Assembly: GCA_949752795.1 (NCBI GenBank)
Contig: CATKHW010000386.1
Span: 1 to 64,000 of the forward strand
Direction of reading: 5' to 3'
Source: Hyperoodon ampullatus
Taxonomy: Eukaryota > Chordata > Mammalia > Artiodactyla > Ziphiidae
Length of the DNA stretch: 64,000 bases
The position numbers and the translations under genes were made by a program. Shown in pieces: positions 36,664 through 48,829 of the stretch. The notes under the pieces are model-generated. The model was given only the letters and a program-made list of their open reading frames with translations. It did no database searches and was not told where the DNA came from. How positions within the stretch are numbered: position 1 is the first letter of the stretch; each line of letters begins with the position of its first letter.

Positions 36664-38402
36664 CTGGGAAATTCTTTACAATTCCTTCAGGGTCTCTGAT
36701 GAAACCTGGAATGACCCTATCTACAACGACAGCTGGATGTGGCATAAGGCTGGACACTTGGGACTGAGAGGATTGGTGAGATTGGGTGAGCAAATGCAGA
36801 CCCTTTAAAGCAATAATGCATGGCACCCATTCCATGGGTCCCAACTCTCCAGGTTGAAGGGAATATCACTACAGCTATAACATGTACGGGAAACCTAGAG
36901 AACGGACACACAGTGAATACGAAAGGTTTCTAAAACTCAACGAATAGTTCCTCTCCTGGTGCTCCGGTTTGACTTTCCATCTGCTTTACTCTCAACCTCC
37001 CAACTTGGAGAGACAGCTCCTTTAACCTCCTGGTTCACACAGGTTGCCAATTTGGCAGAGGATGAAAGGGAAGAGTGAGATCCAATGAGAGAGTAGCTGT
37101 TAGGCATTTGGACGGGCACATATCACTGTAATTTCCCGGCAGGAAGAAGAATTAACCAAAGTCACAGCCACCCACCGGGAACCAGTATAGGTCCTGAACC
37201 AAAACTTTGGGCCTGCGGTCAGCTCACCAAAAACGAGTTGAAAAATGGAGCTCAGGGTCACAGCAATTCACAAACTGGCAGAGTAATAAAGGACAACTAT
37301 CGTCCAAAAATCTGTTGAGGGAAGGCAACGAGGCGGAATTGAAAGTGAGGCAGAATAGCAGGAAACAGATTTCAAGAGGTACGTTGGAATCACCTTTAAA
37401 GCACAGGAAGAGGGGCACAACTTCGACAATGATGCACTTGGCCAAAAAGTGCGTATGCGTTTTCTCCTGAATATATTCAGGAGAAAACGCATACACCCTT
37501 TTTGGCCAAGCAAGGAAGCGGGCAATGCAAATCTGCACTACAAAGAAGTATCACTTCCCACCGGTGAAAAGGGACATCCACAAAATGTGTAAAAACCGGA
37601 AAGGCAAGACAGGCCCTGGAGAACAGGGAGCCTTGTTATGCTGATGGGCGGGATGTAAATTGCCAACTGCCTCTCTGGAGGAGTGCATTGTGTTCCCTAA
37701 AACAAGTAAACAACAGAGCTACAGAGCCAAGGGCACTTCCAGTCTAGGTTATATACCTTGGGAAAACTGAAAATCAAAAAGACACAGCCACCCCAAAATT
37801 TAGGGCTTCACTGCTTACCAGGACCTCAACTTGGGTACACCATAAATATCCCAGGAAATATAAAAATGGTTCAAAAAATTGTGGTACTTATGTACGATGG
37901 AATATCCCTCAGCCATGAAATCAATGTCATAAGACCAGTAGCAGCAAAATGGGTGGATTCAGGTACGATGATTCTAAGTGAAATAAGTCACACAGAAAAA
38001 GAAACTTATCATAAGATATCACTTATGAAGATCCTGTAAACATGGCTACACTTGAACTGAGTTAGGAAAGAGAACAGTGTCTCACATTTAGAAAACACTC
38101 TTATGCCTGCTTAAGGGGGAAGGAGAGGTGGGGTGATGCATAAAACCAGAGTTTGATATAAGCACAGGTACCGTTCCAAAAACCAACTATGGAATAGACA
38201 AGACCTACACCTTCCTCAGTGAAAGGGACTCAAAACCCCATATTTCCCGCAGAGGAATATATCTGACTAGTAAGAATCTTAAAACCTATGTATTGATATG
38301 TCTCCGTAAGGGAATCAAGTGTGTCTAGACTGGCATAAACATGGCAGCGAGAATCAGCTCAAACCCACTATAAAAAGGAATTTCAAAAACAAAACAAAAA
38401 AA
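36664..38402 (+). repeat. Satellite unit 22
   Basis: 1739 bp, T class. Duplicate of unit 19, with the same private substitutions along its length. Confidence 0.96.
37437..37510. repeat. Palindrome, unit 22
   Basis: Same changes as unit 19 (14 and 59). Confidence 0.95.
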
Positions 38403-40138
38403 CTGGGAAATTCTTTACAATTCCTTCAGTGTCTCTGATGAAACCTGGAATGTCCCTATCTACAATGACAGCTGGATGTGGCATAAGGCTGGACACTTGG
38501 GACTGAGAGGATTTGTGAGATTGGGTGAGCAAATGCAGACCCTTTAAAGCAATAATGCATGGCACCCATTCCATGGGTCCCAACTCTCCAGGTTGAAGGG
38601 AATATTACTACAGTTATAACATGTACGGGAAACCTTGAGAACAGACACACTGTGTATATGAAAGGTTTCTAAAACTCAACGAATAGTCCCTCTCCTGGTG
38701 CTCCTGGTTGACTTTCCATCTGCTTTACTATCAATCTCCAAAGTTGGAGAGACAGCCCCTTTAACTTCCTCGTCCTCACACGTTTCCAATTTGGCAGAGG
38801 ATGAAAGGGAAGAGGGAGAACCAATGAGAGAGTAGCTGTTAGGCATTTGGACGGGCACATATCACTCTAACTTCCCGGCAGGAAGAAGAATTAACCAAAG
38901 TCTCAGCCCCCCACCGGGAACCAGCATAGGTCCTGAACCAAAATTTTGGATTTGCGGTCAGCTCACAAAAAACGAGTTGAAAAATTGAGCTCACGGGCAC
39001 AGCAATTCACATACTGACCGATTAATAAAGGACAACTATCGTGCAAAAATCTGTTAAGGGAAGGCAACGAGGCGGACTTGAAAGCGAGGCCGAATAGCAG
39101 GAAACAGATTTCAAGAGGTACGTTGGAATCGCCTTTAAAGCACAGGAAGAGGGGCACAACTTCGACAATGATGCACTTGGCCAAAAAGGGCGTATGCGTT
39201 TTCTCCTGAATATATTCAGGAGAAAACGCATACGCCCTTTTTGGCCAAGCAAGCAAGCGGTCAATGGAAATCTGCACTACAAAGAAGTATCACTTCCCAC
39301 AGGTCATAAGGTAAATCCACAAAATGTGTAAAAACCAATAATGCAAGACAAGCCCTGGAGAACCGGGAGCCTTGTTATGCTGATGGGCGGGATGTAAATT
39401 GACAACTGCCTCTCTGGAGGAGTGCATTATGTTCCCTAAAACAAGTAAACAACAGAGCTACAAGGCCAAGGGCACTTCCAGTCTAGGGAATATACCTTGG
39501 GAAAACTGAAAATCAATAAGACAGAGCCACCCCAAAATTTAGGGCTGCACTGCTTACAAGTACCTCAACTTGGGTACAACTTAAATACGCCAGGAACGAT
39601 AAATTGTTCAAAAAATTGTGGTACTTACGTACGATGGAATATCCCTCAGCCATGAGATAAATGCCATAAGACCAGTAGCAGCAAAATGGGTGGATTCAGG
39701 TACGATGATTCTAAGTGAAATAAGTCACACAGAAAAAGAAACTTATCATAAGATATCACTTATGAAGATCCTGTAAACATGGCTACACTTGAACTGAGTT
39801 AGGAAAGAGAACAGTGTCTCACATTTAGAAAACACTCTTATGCCTGCTTAAGGGGGAAGGAGAGGTGGGGTGATGCATAAAACCAGAATTTGATATAAGC
39901 ACAGGTACCGTTCCAAAAACCAACTATGGAATAGACAAGACCTACACATTCCTCAGTGAAAGGGACTCAAAACACCCTATTTCCCGCAGAGGAATATATC
40001 TGACTAGTAAGAATCTTAAACATATGTATTGATATGTCTCCGTAAGGGAATCAAGTGTGTCTAGACTGGCATAAACATGGCAGCGAGAATCAGCTCAAAC
40101 CCAGTATAAAAAGGAATTTCAAAAACAAAACAAAAAAA
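38403..40138 (+). repeat. Satellite unit 23
   Basis: 1736 bp, T class, with a perfect palindrome. Duplicate of unit 20, including the same deletion in the ORF2 tail. Confidence 0.96.
39176..39249. repeat. Palindrome, unit 23 (perfect)
   Basis: All 37 pairs intact, as in its duplicate, unit 20. Confidence 0.98.
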
Positions 40139-41876
40139 CTGGGAAATTCTTTACAATTCCTTCAGGGTCTCTGATGAAACCTGGAATGACCCTATGTACA
40201 ACGACAGCTGGATGTGGCATAAGGCTGGACACTTGGGACTGAGAGGATTGGTGAGATTGGGTGAGCAAATGCAGACCCTTTAAAGCACAAATGCCTGGCA
40301 CCCATTCCATGGGTCCCAACTCTCCAGGTTGAAGGGAATATTACTACAGCTATAACATGTACGGGAAACCTAGAGAACGGACCCACTGTGAATATGAAAG
40401 GTTTCTAAAACTCAACGAATATTCCCTCTCCTGGTGCTCCGGTTTGACTTTCCATCTCCTTTACTATCAATCTCCCAACTTGGAGAGACAGCCCCTTTAA
40501 CCTCCTGGTTCGCACAGGTTTCCAAATTGGCAGATAATGAAAGGGAATAGGGATAACCAATGAGAGAGTAGCTGTTAGGCATTTGGACGGGCGCATATCA
40601 CTCTAACTTCCCAGCAGGAAGAAGAATTAACCAAAGTCTCAGCCCCCCACCGGGAACCAGCATAAGCCCTGAACCAAAATTTTGGACTTACGGTCAGCTC
40701 ACAAAAAACGAGTTGAAAAATGCAGCTCAAGGGCACAGCAATTCACAAACTGGCCGAGTAATAAAGGACAACTATCGTCCAAAATTCTGTTAAGGGAAGG
40801 CTACGAGGCGGACTTGAAAGCGAGGCAGAATAGCAGGAAAAAGATATCAAGAGGTACATTGGAATCTCCTTTAAAGCACAGGAAGAGGGGCACAACTTCC
40901 ACAATGATAAACTTGGCCAAAAAGGGCGTATTCGTTTTCTCCTGAATATATTCAGGAGAAAACGCATACGCCCTTTTTGGCCAAGCAAGCAAGCGGGCAA
41001 TGCAAATCTGCACTACAAAGAAGTATCACTTCCCACCGGTCAAAAGGGACATCCACAAAATGTGTAAAAACCAGAAAGGCAAGACAGGCCCTGGAGAACA
41101 GGGAGCCTTGTAATGCTGACGGGCGGGATGTAACTTGCCAACTGCCTCTCTGGAGGAGTGCATTGTGTTCCCTAAAACAAGTAAACAACAGAGCTACAGA
41201 GCCAAGGGCACTTCCAGTCAAGGGAATATACCTTGGGAACACTGAAAATCAATAAGACAGAGCCACCCCAAAATTTATGGCTGCACTGCTTACAAGGACC
41301 TCAACTTGGGTACAACTTAAATATCCCAGGAAATATAAAAATGGTTCAAAAAATTGTGGTACGTACGTACGATGGAATATCCCTCAGCCATGAAATCAAT
41401 GTCATAAGACGAGTAGCAGCAAAATGCGTAGATTCAGGTACGATGATTCTAAGTGAAATAAGTCACAGAGAAAAAGAAACTTATCATAAGATATCACTTA
41501 TGAAGATCCTGTAAACCTGGCTACACTTGAACTGAGTTAGGAAAGAGAACAGTGTCTCACATTTAGAAAACACTCTTATGCCTGCTTAAGGGGGAAGGAG
41601 AGGTGGGGTGATGCATAAAACCAGAGTTTGATATAAGCACAGGTACCGTTCCAAAAACCAACTATGGAATAGACAAGACGTACACCTTCCTCAGTGAAAG
41701 GGACTCAAAACCCCATATTTCCCGCAGAGGAATATATCTGACTAGTAAGAATCTTAAAACCTATGTATTGATATGTCTCCATAAGGGAATCAAGTGTGTC
41801 TAGACTGGCATAAACATGGCAGCGAGAATCACCTCAAACCCACTATAAAAAGGAATTTCAAAAAGAAAACAAAAAA
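40139..41876 (+). repeat. Satellite unit 24
   Basis: 1738 bp, C class. Its 5' part duplicates unit 21 (one difference seen: GGGCGCATATC near 40593 against GGGCACATATC). After the palindrome it departs from unit 21 and has its own changes, including GTACGTACGTACG at 41360. Confidence 0.96.
40912..40985. repeat. Palindrome, unit 24
   Basis: A single change at 21 (G to T), as in unit 21. Confidence 0.95.
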
Positions 41877-43613
41877 CTGGGAAATTCTTTACAATTCCTT
41901 CATGGTCTCCGATGAAACCTGGAATGACCCTATCTACAACGACAGCTGGTTGTGGCATAAGGCTGGACACTTGGGACTGAGAGGATTGGTGAGATTGGGT
42001 GAGCAAATGCAGACCCTTTAAAGCACAAATGCCTGGCAGAAATTCCATGCGTCCCAACTCTCCAGGTTGAAGGGAATATTACTACAGCTATAACATGTAC
42101 GGGAAACCTAGAGGACGGACACACTGTGAATACGAAAGGTTTCTAAAACTCAACGAATAGTCCCTCTCCTGGTGCTCCGGTTTGACTTTCCATCTGCTTT
42201 ACTATCAATCTCCCAACTTGGAGAGACAGCCCCTTTAACCTCCTGGTTGGCACAGGTTTCCAAATTGGCAGAGGATGAAAGGGAAGAGGGAGAATCAATG
42301 AGAGAGTAGCTGTTAGGCATTTGGACTGGCACATATCACTCTAACTTCCCAGAAGGAAGAAGAATTAACCAAAGTCTCAGCCCCCCACCGGGAACCAGCA
42401 TAAGTCCTGAACCAAAATTTTGGACGTACGGTCAGCTCACAAATAACGAGTTGAAAAATGGAGCTCAAGGGCACAGCCATTCACAAACTGGCAGAGTAAT
42501 AAGGGACAAGTATCGTCCACAAATCTGTTGAGGGAAGGCAACGAGGCGGACTTGAAAGCGAGGCAGAATAGCAGGAAACAGATTTCAAGAGGTACGTTGG
42601 AATCACCTTTAAAGCACAGGAAGAGGGGCACAACTTCGACAATGATGCACTTGGCCAAAAAGGGCGTATGCGTTTTCTCCTGAATATATTCAAGAGAAAA
42701 CGCATACGTCCTTTTTGGCCAAGCAAGCAAGCGGGCAATGCAAATCTGCACTACAAAGAAGTATCACTTCCCACCGGTTCAAAGGGATATCCACAAAATG
42801 TGTAAAAACCAGAAAGGCAAGACAGGCCCTGGAGAACAGGGAGCCTTGATATGCTGATGGCGGGATGTAAATTGCCAACTGCCTCTCTGGAGCACTGCAT
42901 TGTGTTCCCTAAAAGAAGTAAACAACAGAGCTACAGAGCCAAGGGCAGTTCCAGTCTAGGGAATATACCTTGGGAAAACTGAAAATCAATAAGACAGAGC
43001 CACCCCAAAATTTAGGGCTGCACTGCTTACAAGGACCTCAACTTGGGTACACCTTAAATATCCCAGGAAATATAAAAATGGTTCAAAAAATTGTGGTACT
43101 TACGTACGATGGAATATCCCTCAGCCATGAAATCAATGTCATAAGACCAGTAGCAGCAAAATGGGTGGATTCAGGTACGATGATTCTAAGTGAAATAAGT
43201 CACACAGAAAAAGAAACTTATCATAAGATATCACTTATGAAGATCCTGTAAACATGGCTACACTTGAACTGAGTTAGGAAAGGGAACAGAGTCTCACATT
43301 TAGAAAACACTCTTATGGCTGCTGAAGGGGGAAGGAGAGGTGGGGTGATGCATAAAACCAGAGTTTGATATAAGCACAGGTACTGTTCCAAAGACCAACT
43401 ATGGAATAGACAAGACCTACACCTTCCTCAGTGAAAGGGACTCAAAACCCCATATTTCCCGCAGAGGAATATATCTGACTAGTAAGTATCTTAAATCCTA
43501 TGTATTGATATGTCTCCGTAAGGGAATCAAGTGTGTCTAGACTGGCATAAACATGGCATGAGAATCAGCTCAAACCCACTATAAAAAGGAATTTCAAAAA
43601 CAAAACAAAAAAA
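41877..43613 (+). repeat. Satellite unit 25 (hybrid 3' end)
   Basis: 1737 bp, C class. Most of the unit pairs with unit 2. The last ~60 bp switch to a unit-4-like end (CATGGCATGAGAATC at 43,550). The switch falls between about 43,497 and 43,556 and corresponds to the loss of two units relative to the left block. Confidence 0.95.
42650..42723. repeat. Palindrome, unit 25
   Basis: Right-arm changes at 44 (G to A) and 60 (C to T). The left arm is intact. Confidence 0.95.
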
Positions 43614-45352
43614 CTGGGAAATTCTTTACAATTCCTTCAGGGTCTCTGATGAAACCTGGAATGACCCTATCTACAACGACAGCTGGATGTGGCATAAGGC
43701 TGGACAATTGGGACTGAGAAGATTGGTGTGATTGGGTCAGCAAATGCAGACCCTTTAAAGCACAAATGCCTGGCACCCATTCCATGGGTCCCAACTCTCC
43801 ATGTTGAAGGGAATATTACTACAGCTATAACATATACACGAAACCTAGAGAACGGACACACTGTGAATACGAAAGATTTCTAAAACTCAACGAATAGTCC
43901 CTCTCCTGGTGCTCCGGTTTCACTTTCCATCTGCTTTACCATCAACCTCCCAACTTGGAGAGACAGCCCCTTTAACATCCTGGTTCGCACAGGTTGCCAA
44001 TTTGGCAGAGGATGAAAGGGAAGAGGGAGAACCAATGAGAGAGTAGCTGTTAGGAATTTGGACGGGCACATATCACTCTAATTTCCCGGCAGGAAGAAGA
44101 ATTAACCAAAGTCTCAGCCACCCACCGGGAACCAGTATAGGTCCTGAAGCAAAATTTTGGACTTGCGGTCAGCTCACAAAAAACGAGGTGAAAAATGGAG
44201 CTCAGGGGCACAGCAATTCACAAACTGCCCGAGTAATAAAGGAAAACAATCGTCCAAAAATCTGTTGAGTGAGGTCAACGAGTCTGACTTGAAAGTGAGG
44301 CAACATAGCAGGAAACAGATTTCAAGAGGTACGTTGGAATCGCCTTTAAAGCACAGGAAGAGGGGCACAATTTCGACAATGATGCACTTGGCCAAAAAGG
44401 GCATATACGTTTTCTCCTGAATATATTCAGGAGAAAACGCATATGCCCTTTTTGGGCAAGCAAGCAAGCGGGCAATGCAAATCTGCACTACAAAGAAGTG
44501 TCACTTCCCACCGGTCAAAAGGGACATCCACAAAATGTGTAAAAACCAGAAAGGCAAGACAGGCCCTGGAGAACAGGGACCCTTCTTATGCTGATGGGCG
44601 GGATGTAAATTGCCAACTGCCTCTCTGGAGGAGTGCATTGTGTTCCCTAAAACAAGTAAACAACAGAGCTACAGAGCCAAGGGCACTTCCAATCTAGGGA
44701 TTATACCTTGGGAAAATTGAAAATCAATAAGACAGAGCCACCCCAAAATTTAGGGCTGCACTGCTTACAAGGACCTCAACTTGGGTACACCTTAAATATC
44801 CCAGGAAATATAAAAATGGTTCAAAAAATTGTGGTACTTACGTACGATAAAATATCCCTCAGCCATGAAATCAATGTCATAAGACCAGTAGCAGCAAAAT
44901 GGGTGGATTCAGGTACGATGATTCTAAGTGAAATAAGTCACACAGAAAAAGAAACTTATCATAAGATATCACTTATGAAGATCCTGTAAACATGGTTACA
45001 CTTTAACTGAGTTAGGAAAGAGAACAGTGTCTCACATTTAGAAAACACTCTTATGCCTGCTTAAGGGGGAAGGAGAGGTGGGGTGATGCATAAAACCAGA
45101 GTTTGATATAAGCACAGGTACCATTCCAAAAACCAACTATGGAATAGACAAGACCTACACCTTCCTCAGTGAAAGGGACTCAAAACACCATATTTCCTGC
45201 AGAGGAATATAGCTGACTAGTAAAAATCTTAAAACCGATGTATTGATATGTCTCCGTAAGGGAATCAAGAGTGTCTAGACAGGCATAAACATGGCAGCGA
45301 GAATCAGCTCAAACCCACTATAAAAAGGAATTGCAAAAACAAAACAAAAGAA
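43614..45352 (+). repeat. Satellite unit 26
   Basis: 1739 bp, C class, paralogous to unit 5. Its palindrome has a matched pair of changes in both arms (positions 17 and 58). Confidence 0.96.
44387..44460. repeat. Palindrome, unit 26 (matched change in both arms)
   Basis: Position 17 is G to A and its partner 58 is C to T, so that pair is kept. Unmatched changes at 21 (G to A) and 70 (C to G). Confidence 0.94.
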
Positions 45353-46072
45353 CTGGGAAATTGTTTACAATTCCTTCAGGGTCTCTGATGAAACCTGGAA
45401 TGTCCCTATCTACAATGACAGCTGGATGTGGCATAAGGCTGGACACTTGGGACTGAGAGGATTGGTGAGATTGGGTGAGCAAATGCAGACCCTTTAAAGC
45501 ACAAATGCCTGGCACCCATTCCATTGGTCCCAACTCTCCAGGTTGAAGGGAATATTACTACAGCTATAACATGTACGGGAAACCTAGAAAATGGACCCAC
45601 AGTGAATAAGAAAGGTTTCTAAAACTCAACGAATAGTCCCTCTCCTGGTGCTAAGGTTTGACTTTCCATCTGCTTTACTATCAATCTCCCAACTTGGAGA
45701 GACAGCCCCTTTAACCTCCTGGTTCGCACAGGTTTCCAATTTGGCAGAGGATGAAAGGGAAGAGGGAGAACCAATGAGAGAGTAGCTGTTAGGCATTTGG
45801 CCGGACACATATCACACAAATTTCCCAGCAGGAAGAAGAATTAACCAAAGTCTCAGCCCCCAACCGGGAACCAGCATAGGTCCTGAACCAAAATTTTGGA
45901 CTTGCGGTCAGCTCACAAAAAACGAGTTGAAAAATGGATCTCAGGGGCACAGCAATTCACAAACTGGCCGAGTAATAATGGACAACTATCGTCCAAAAAT
46001 CTGTTAAGGGAAAGCAACGAGGCGGACTTGAAAGCGAGGCAGAATAGCAGGAAACAGATTTGAAGAGGTAAG

Positions 46073-46333
46073 TTGGAATCGCCTTTAAAGCACAGGAAGA
46101 GGGGCACAACTTCGACAATGATGCACTTGGCCACAAAGGGCGTATGTGATTTCTCCTGTATATATTCCAGAGAAAACGCATACACCCTTTTTGGCCAAGC
46201 AAGCAAGCGGGCAATGCAAATCTGCACTACAAAGAAGTATCACTTCCCACCAGTCAAAAGGGACATCCACAAAATGTGTAAAAACCAGAAAGGCAAGACA
46301 GGCCCTGGAGAACAGGGAGCCTTGTTATGCTGA
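46073..46333 (+). pseudogene. ORF2-frame remnant reading through the palindrome (unit 27)
   Basis: Paralogue of the unit 6 read-through frame, 36,502 bp downstream, with the same TGTATA centre. It has KKYHFPPVK after MQICTT, the common form, where unit 6 has KNYHFPLVK. It stops at the usual TGA after ALLC. Confidence 0.65.
46126..46199. repeat. Palindrome, unit 27 (strongly decayed)
   Basis: Changes at 9, 22, 24, 34, 43, 44 and 59; six are shared with unit 6. Next to a recombination junction. Confidence 0.9.
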
Positions 46334-47091
46334 TGGGCGGGATGTAAATTGCCAACTGCCTCTCTGGAGGAGTGCATTGTGTTCCCTAAAACAAGTAAAG
46401 AACAGAGCTACAGAGCCAAGGGCACTTCCAGTCTAGGGAATATACCTTGGGAAAACTGAAAATCAATAAGACAGAGCCACCCCAAAATTTAGGGCTGCAC
46501 TGCTTACAAGGACCTCAACTTGGGTACACCTTAAATATCCCAGGAAATATAAAAATGGTTCAAAAAATTGTGGTACTTACGTACGATGGAATATCCCTCA
46601 GCCATGGAATCAATGTCATAAGACCAGTAGCAGCAAAATGGGTGGATTCAGGTACGATGATTCTAAGTGAAATAAGTCACAGAGAAAAAGAAACTTATCA
46701 TAAGATATCACTTATGAAGATCCTGTAAACATGGCTACACTTGAACTGAGTTAGGAAAGAGAACAGTGTCTCACATTTAGAAAACACTCTTATGCCTGCT
46801 TAAGGGGGAAGGAGAGGTGGGATGATGCATAAAACCACAGTTTGATATAAGCACAGGTACTGTTCCAAAAACCAACTATGGAATAGACAAGACCTACACC
46901 CTCCTCAGTGAAAGGGACTCAAAACCCCATATTTCCCGCAGAGGAATATATCTGACTAGTAAGAATCTTAAAACCTATGGATTGATATGTCTCCGTAAGG
47001 GAATCAAGTGTGTCTAGACTGGCATAATCATGGCAGCGAGAATCAGCTCAAACCCACTATAAAAAGGAATTTCAAAAACAAAACAAAAAAA

Positions 47092-48829
47092 CTGGGAAAT
47101 TCTTTACAATTCCTTCAGGGTCCCTGATGAAACCTGGAATGACCCTATCTACAATGACATCTGGATGTGGCATAAGGAGGGACACTTGGGACTGAGACGA
47201 TTGGTGAGATTGGGTGAGCAAATGCAGACCCTTTAAAGCAATAATGCATGGCACCCATTCCATGGGTCCCAACTCTCCAGGTTGAAGGGAATATTACTAC
47301 AGCTATAACATGTACGGGAATCCTAGAGAACGGACACACTGTGAATACGAAAGGTTTCTAAAACTCAACGAAGGGTCCCTCTCCTGGTGCTCCAGTTTGA
47401 CTTTCCATCTGTTTTACTATCACCTCCCAACTTGGAGGGACAGCCCCTTTAACCTCCTGGTTCGCACAGGTTGCCAATTTGGCAGAGGATTAAAGGGAAG
47501 AGGGAGAACCAATGAGAGAGTAGCTGTTAGGCATTTGAACAGGCACATATCACTGTAATTTCCCGGCAGGAAGAAGAATTAACCAAAGTCTCAGCCCCCC
47601 ACCGGGAACCAGCATAGGTCCTGTACCAAAATTTTGGACTTGCATTCAGCTCACCAAAAACGAGTTGAAAAATGGAGCTCAGGGGTACAGCAATTCACAA
47701 ACTGGCCGAGTAATAAAGGACAACTATCATCCAAAAATCTGTTGAGGGAAGGCAAGGAGGCGGACTTGAAAGCGAGGCAGAATAGCAGGAAACAGATTTC
47801 AAGAGGTACCTTGGAATTGCCTTTAAAGCACATGAAGAGGGGCACATCTTCGACACTGATGCACTTTGCCAAAAAGGGCATATGCGTTTTCTCCTGAATA
47901 TATTCAGGAGAAAACGCATACGCCCTTTTTGGCCAAGCAAGCAAGCGGGCAATGCTAATCTGCACTACAAAGAAGTATCACTTCCCACCGGTCAAAAGGG
48001 ACATCCACAAAATGTGTAAAAACCAGAAAGGCAAGACAGGTCCTGGAGAACAGGGAGCCTTGTTATGCTGATGGGCGGGATGTAAATTGCCAACTGCCTC
48101 TCTGGAGGAGTACATTGTGTTCCCTAAAACAAGTAAAGAACAGAGCTACAGAGCCAAGGGCACTTCCAGTCTAGGGAATATACCTTGGGAAACCTGAAAA
48201 TCAATAAGACAGAGCCACCCCAAAATTTAGGGCTGCACTGCTTACAAGGACCTCAACTTGGGTACACTTTAAATATCCCAGGAAATATAAAAATGGTTCA
48301 AAAAATTGTGGTACTTACGTACGATGGAATATCCCTCAGCCATGAAATCAATGTCATAAGACCAGTAGCAGGAAAATGTGTGGATTCAGGTACGATGATT
48401 CTAAGTGATGTAAGTCACACAGAAAAAGAAACTTATCATAAGATATCACTTATGAAGATCCTGTAAACATGGCTACACTTGAACTGAATTAGGAAAGAGA
48501 ACAGTGTCTCACATTTAGAAAACACTCTTATGCCTGCTTAAGGGGGCAGGAGAGGTGGGGTGATGCATAAAACCAGACTTTGATATAAGCACAGGTACCG
48601 TTCCAAAAACCAACTATGTAATAGAAAAGACCTACACCTTCCTCAGTGAAAGGGACTCAAAACCCCATATTTCCCGCAGAGGAACATATCTGACTAGTAA
48701 GAATCTTAAAGCCTATGTATTGATATGTCTCCGTTACGGAATCAAAAGTGTCTAGACTGGCATAAACATGGCAGCGAGAATCAGCTCAAACCCACGATAA
48801 AAAGGAATTTCAAAAACAAAACAAAAAAA
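47092..48829 (+). repeat. Satellite unit 28 (hybrid of unit-34-like and unit-35-like halves)
   Basis: 1738 bp, T class. The 5' part (GGTCCCTGATG, ACGAAGGGTCC) matches unit 34. From CATTTGAAC (near 47,532) it matches unit 35 (GACTTGCATTCAGC against GACTTGCGTTCAGC, CACATGAAGAGG, CACTTTGCC). One unit therefore stands here for two units there. Confidence 0.95.
47864..47937. repeat. Palindrome, unit 28
   Basis: Left-arm changes at 4 (G to T) and 17 (G to A). Confidence 0.95.

Larger units (their letters stand above)
35786..40999 (+). repeat. Three-unit block, copy B (5214 bp)
   Basis: Tandem copy of the preceding block: the 3' part of unit 21, units 22 and 23, and the 5' part of unit 24. Similarity to copy A ends just after the unit 24 palindrome, where AACCAGAAAGG replaces AACCGGAAAGG. 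Confidence 0.9.
45353..47091 (+). repeat. Satellite unit 27 (hybrid at the palindrome)
   Basis: 1739 bp, C class. It matches unit 6 through the decayed palindrome, then from CCACCAGTC (46,252) onward it matches the 3' part of unit 8 (CATGGAATC, CCCTCCTCAGTG). The switch lies within 46,184-46,252, beside the right palindrome arm. Confidence 0.95.
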
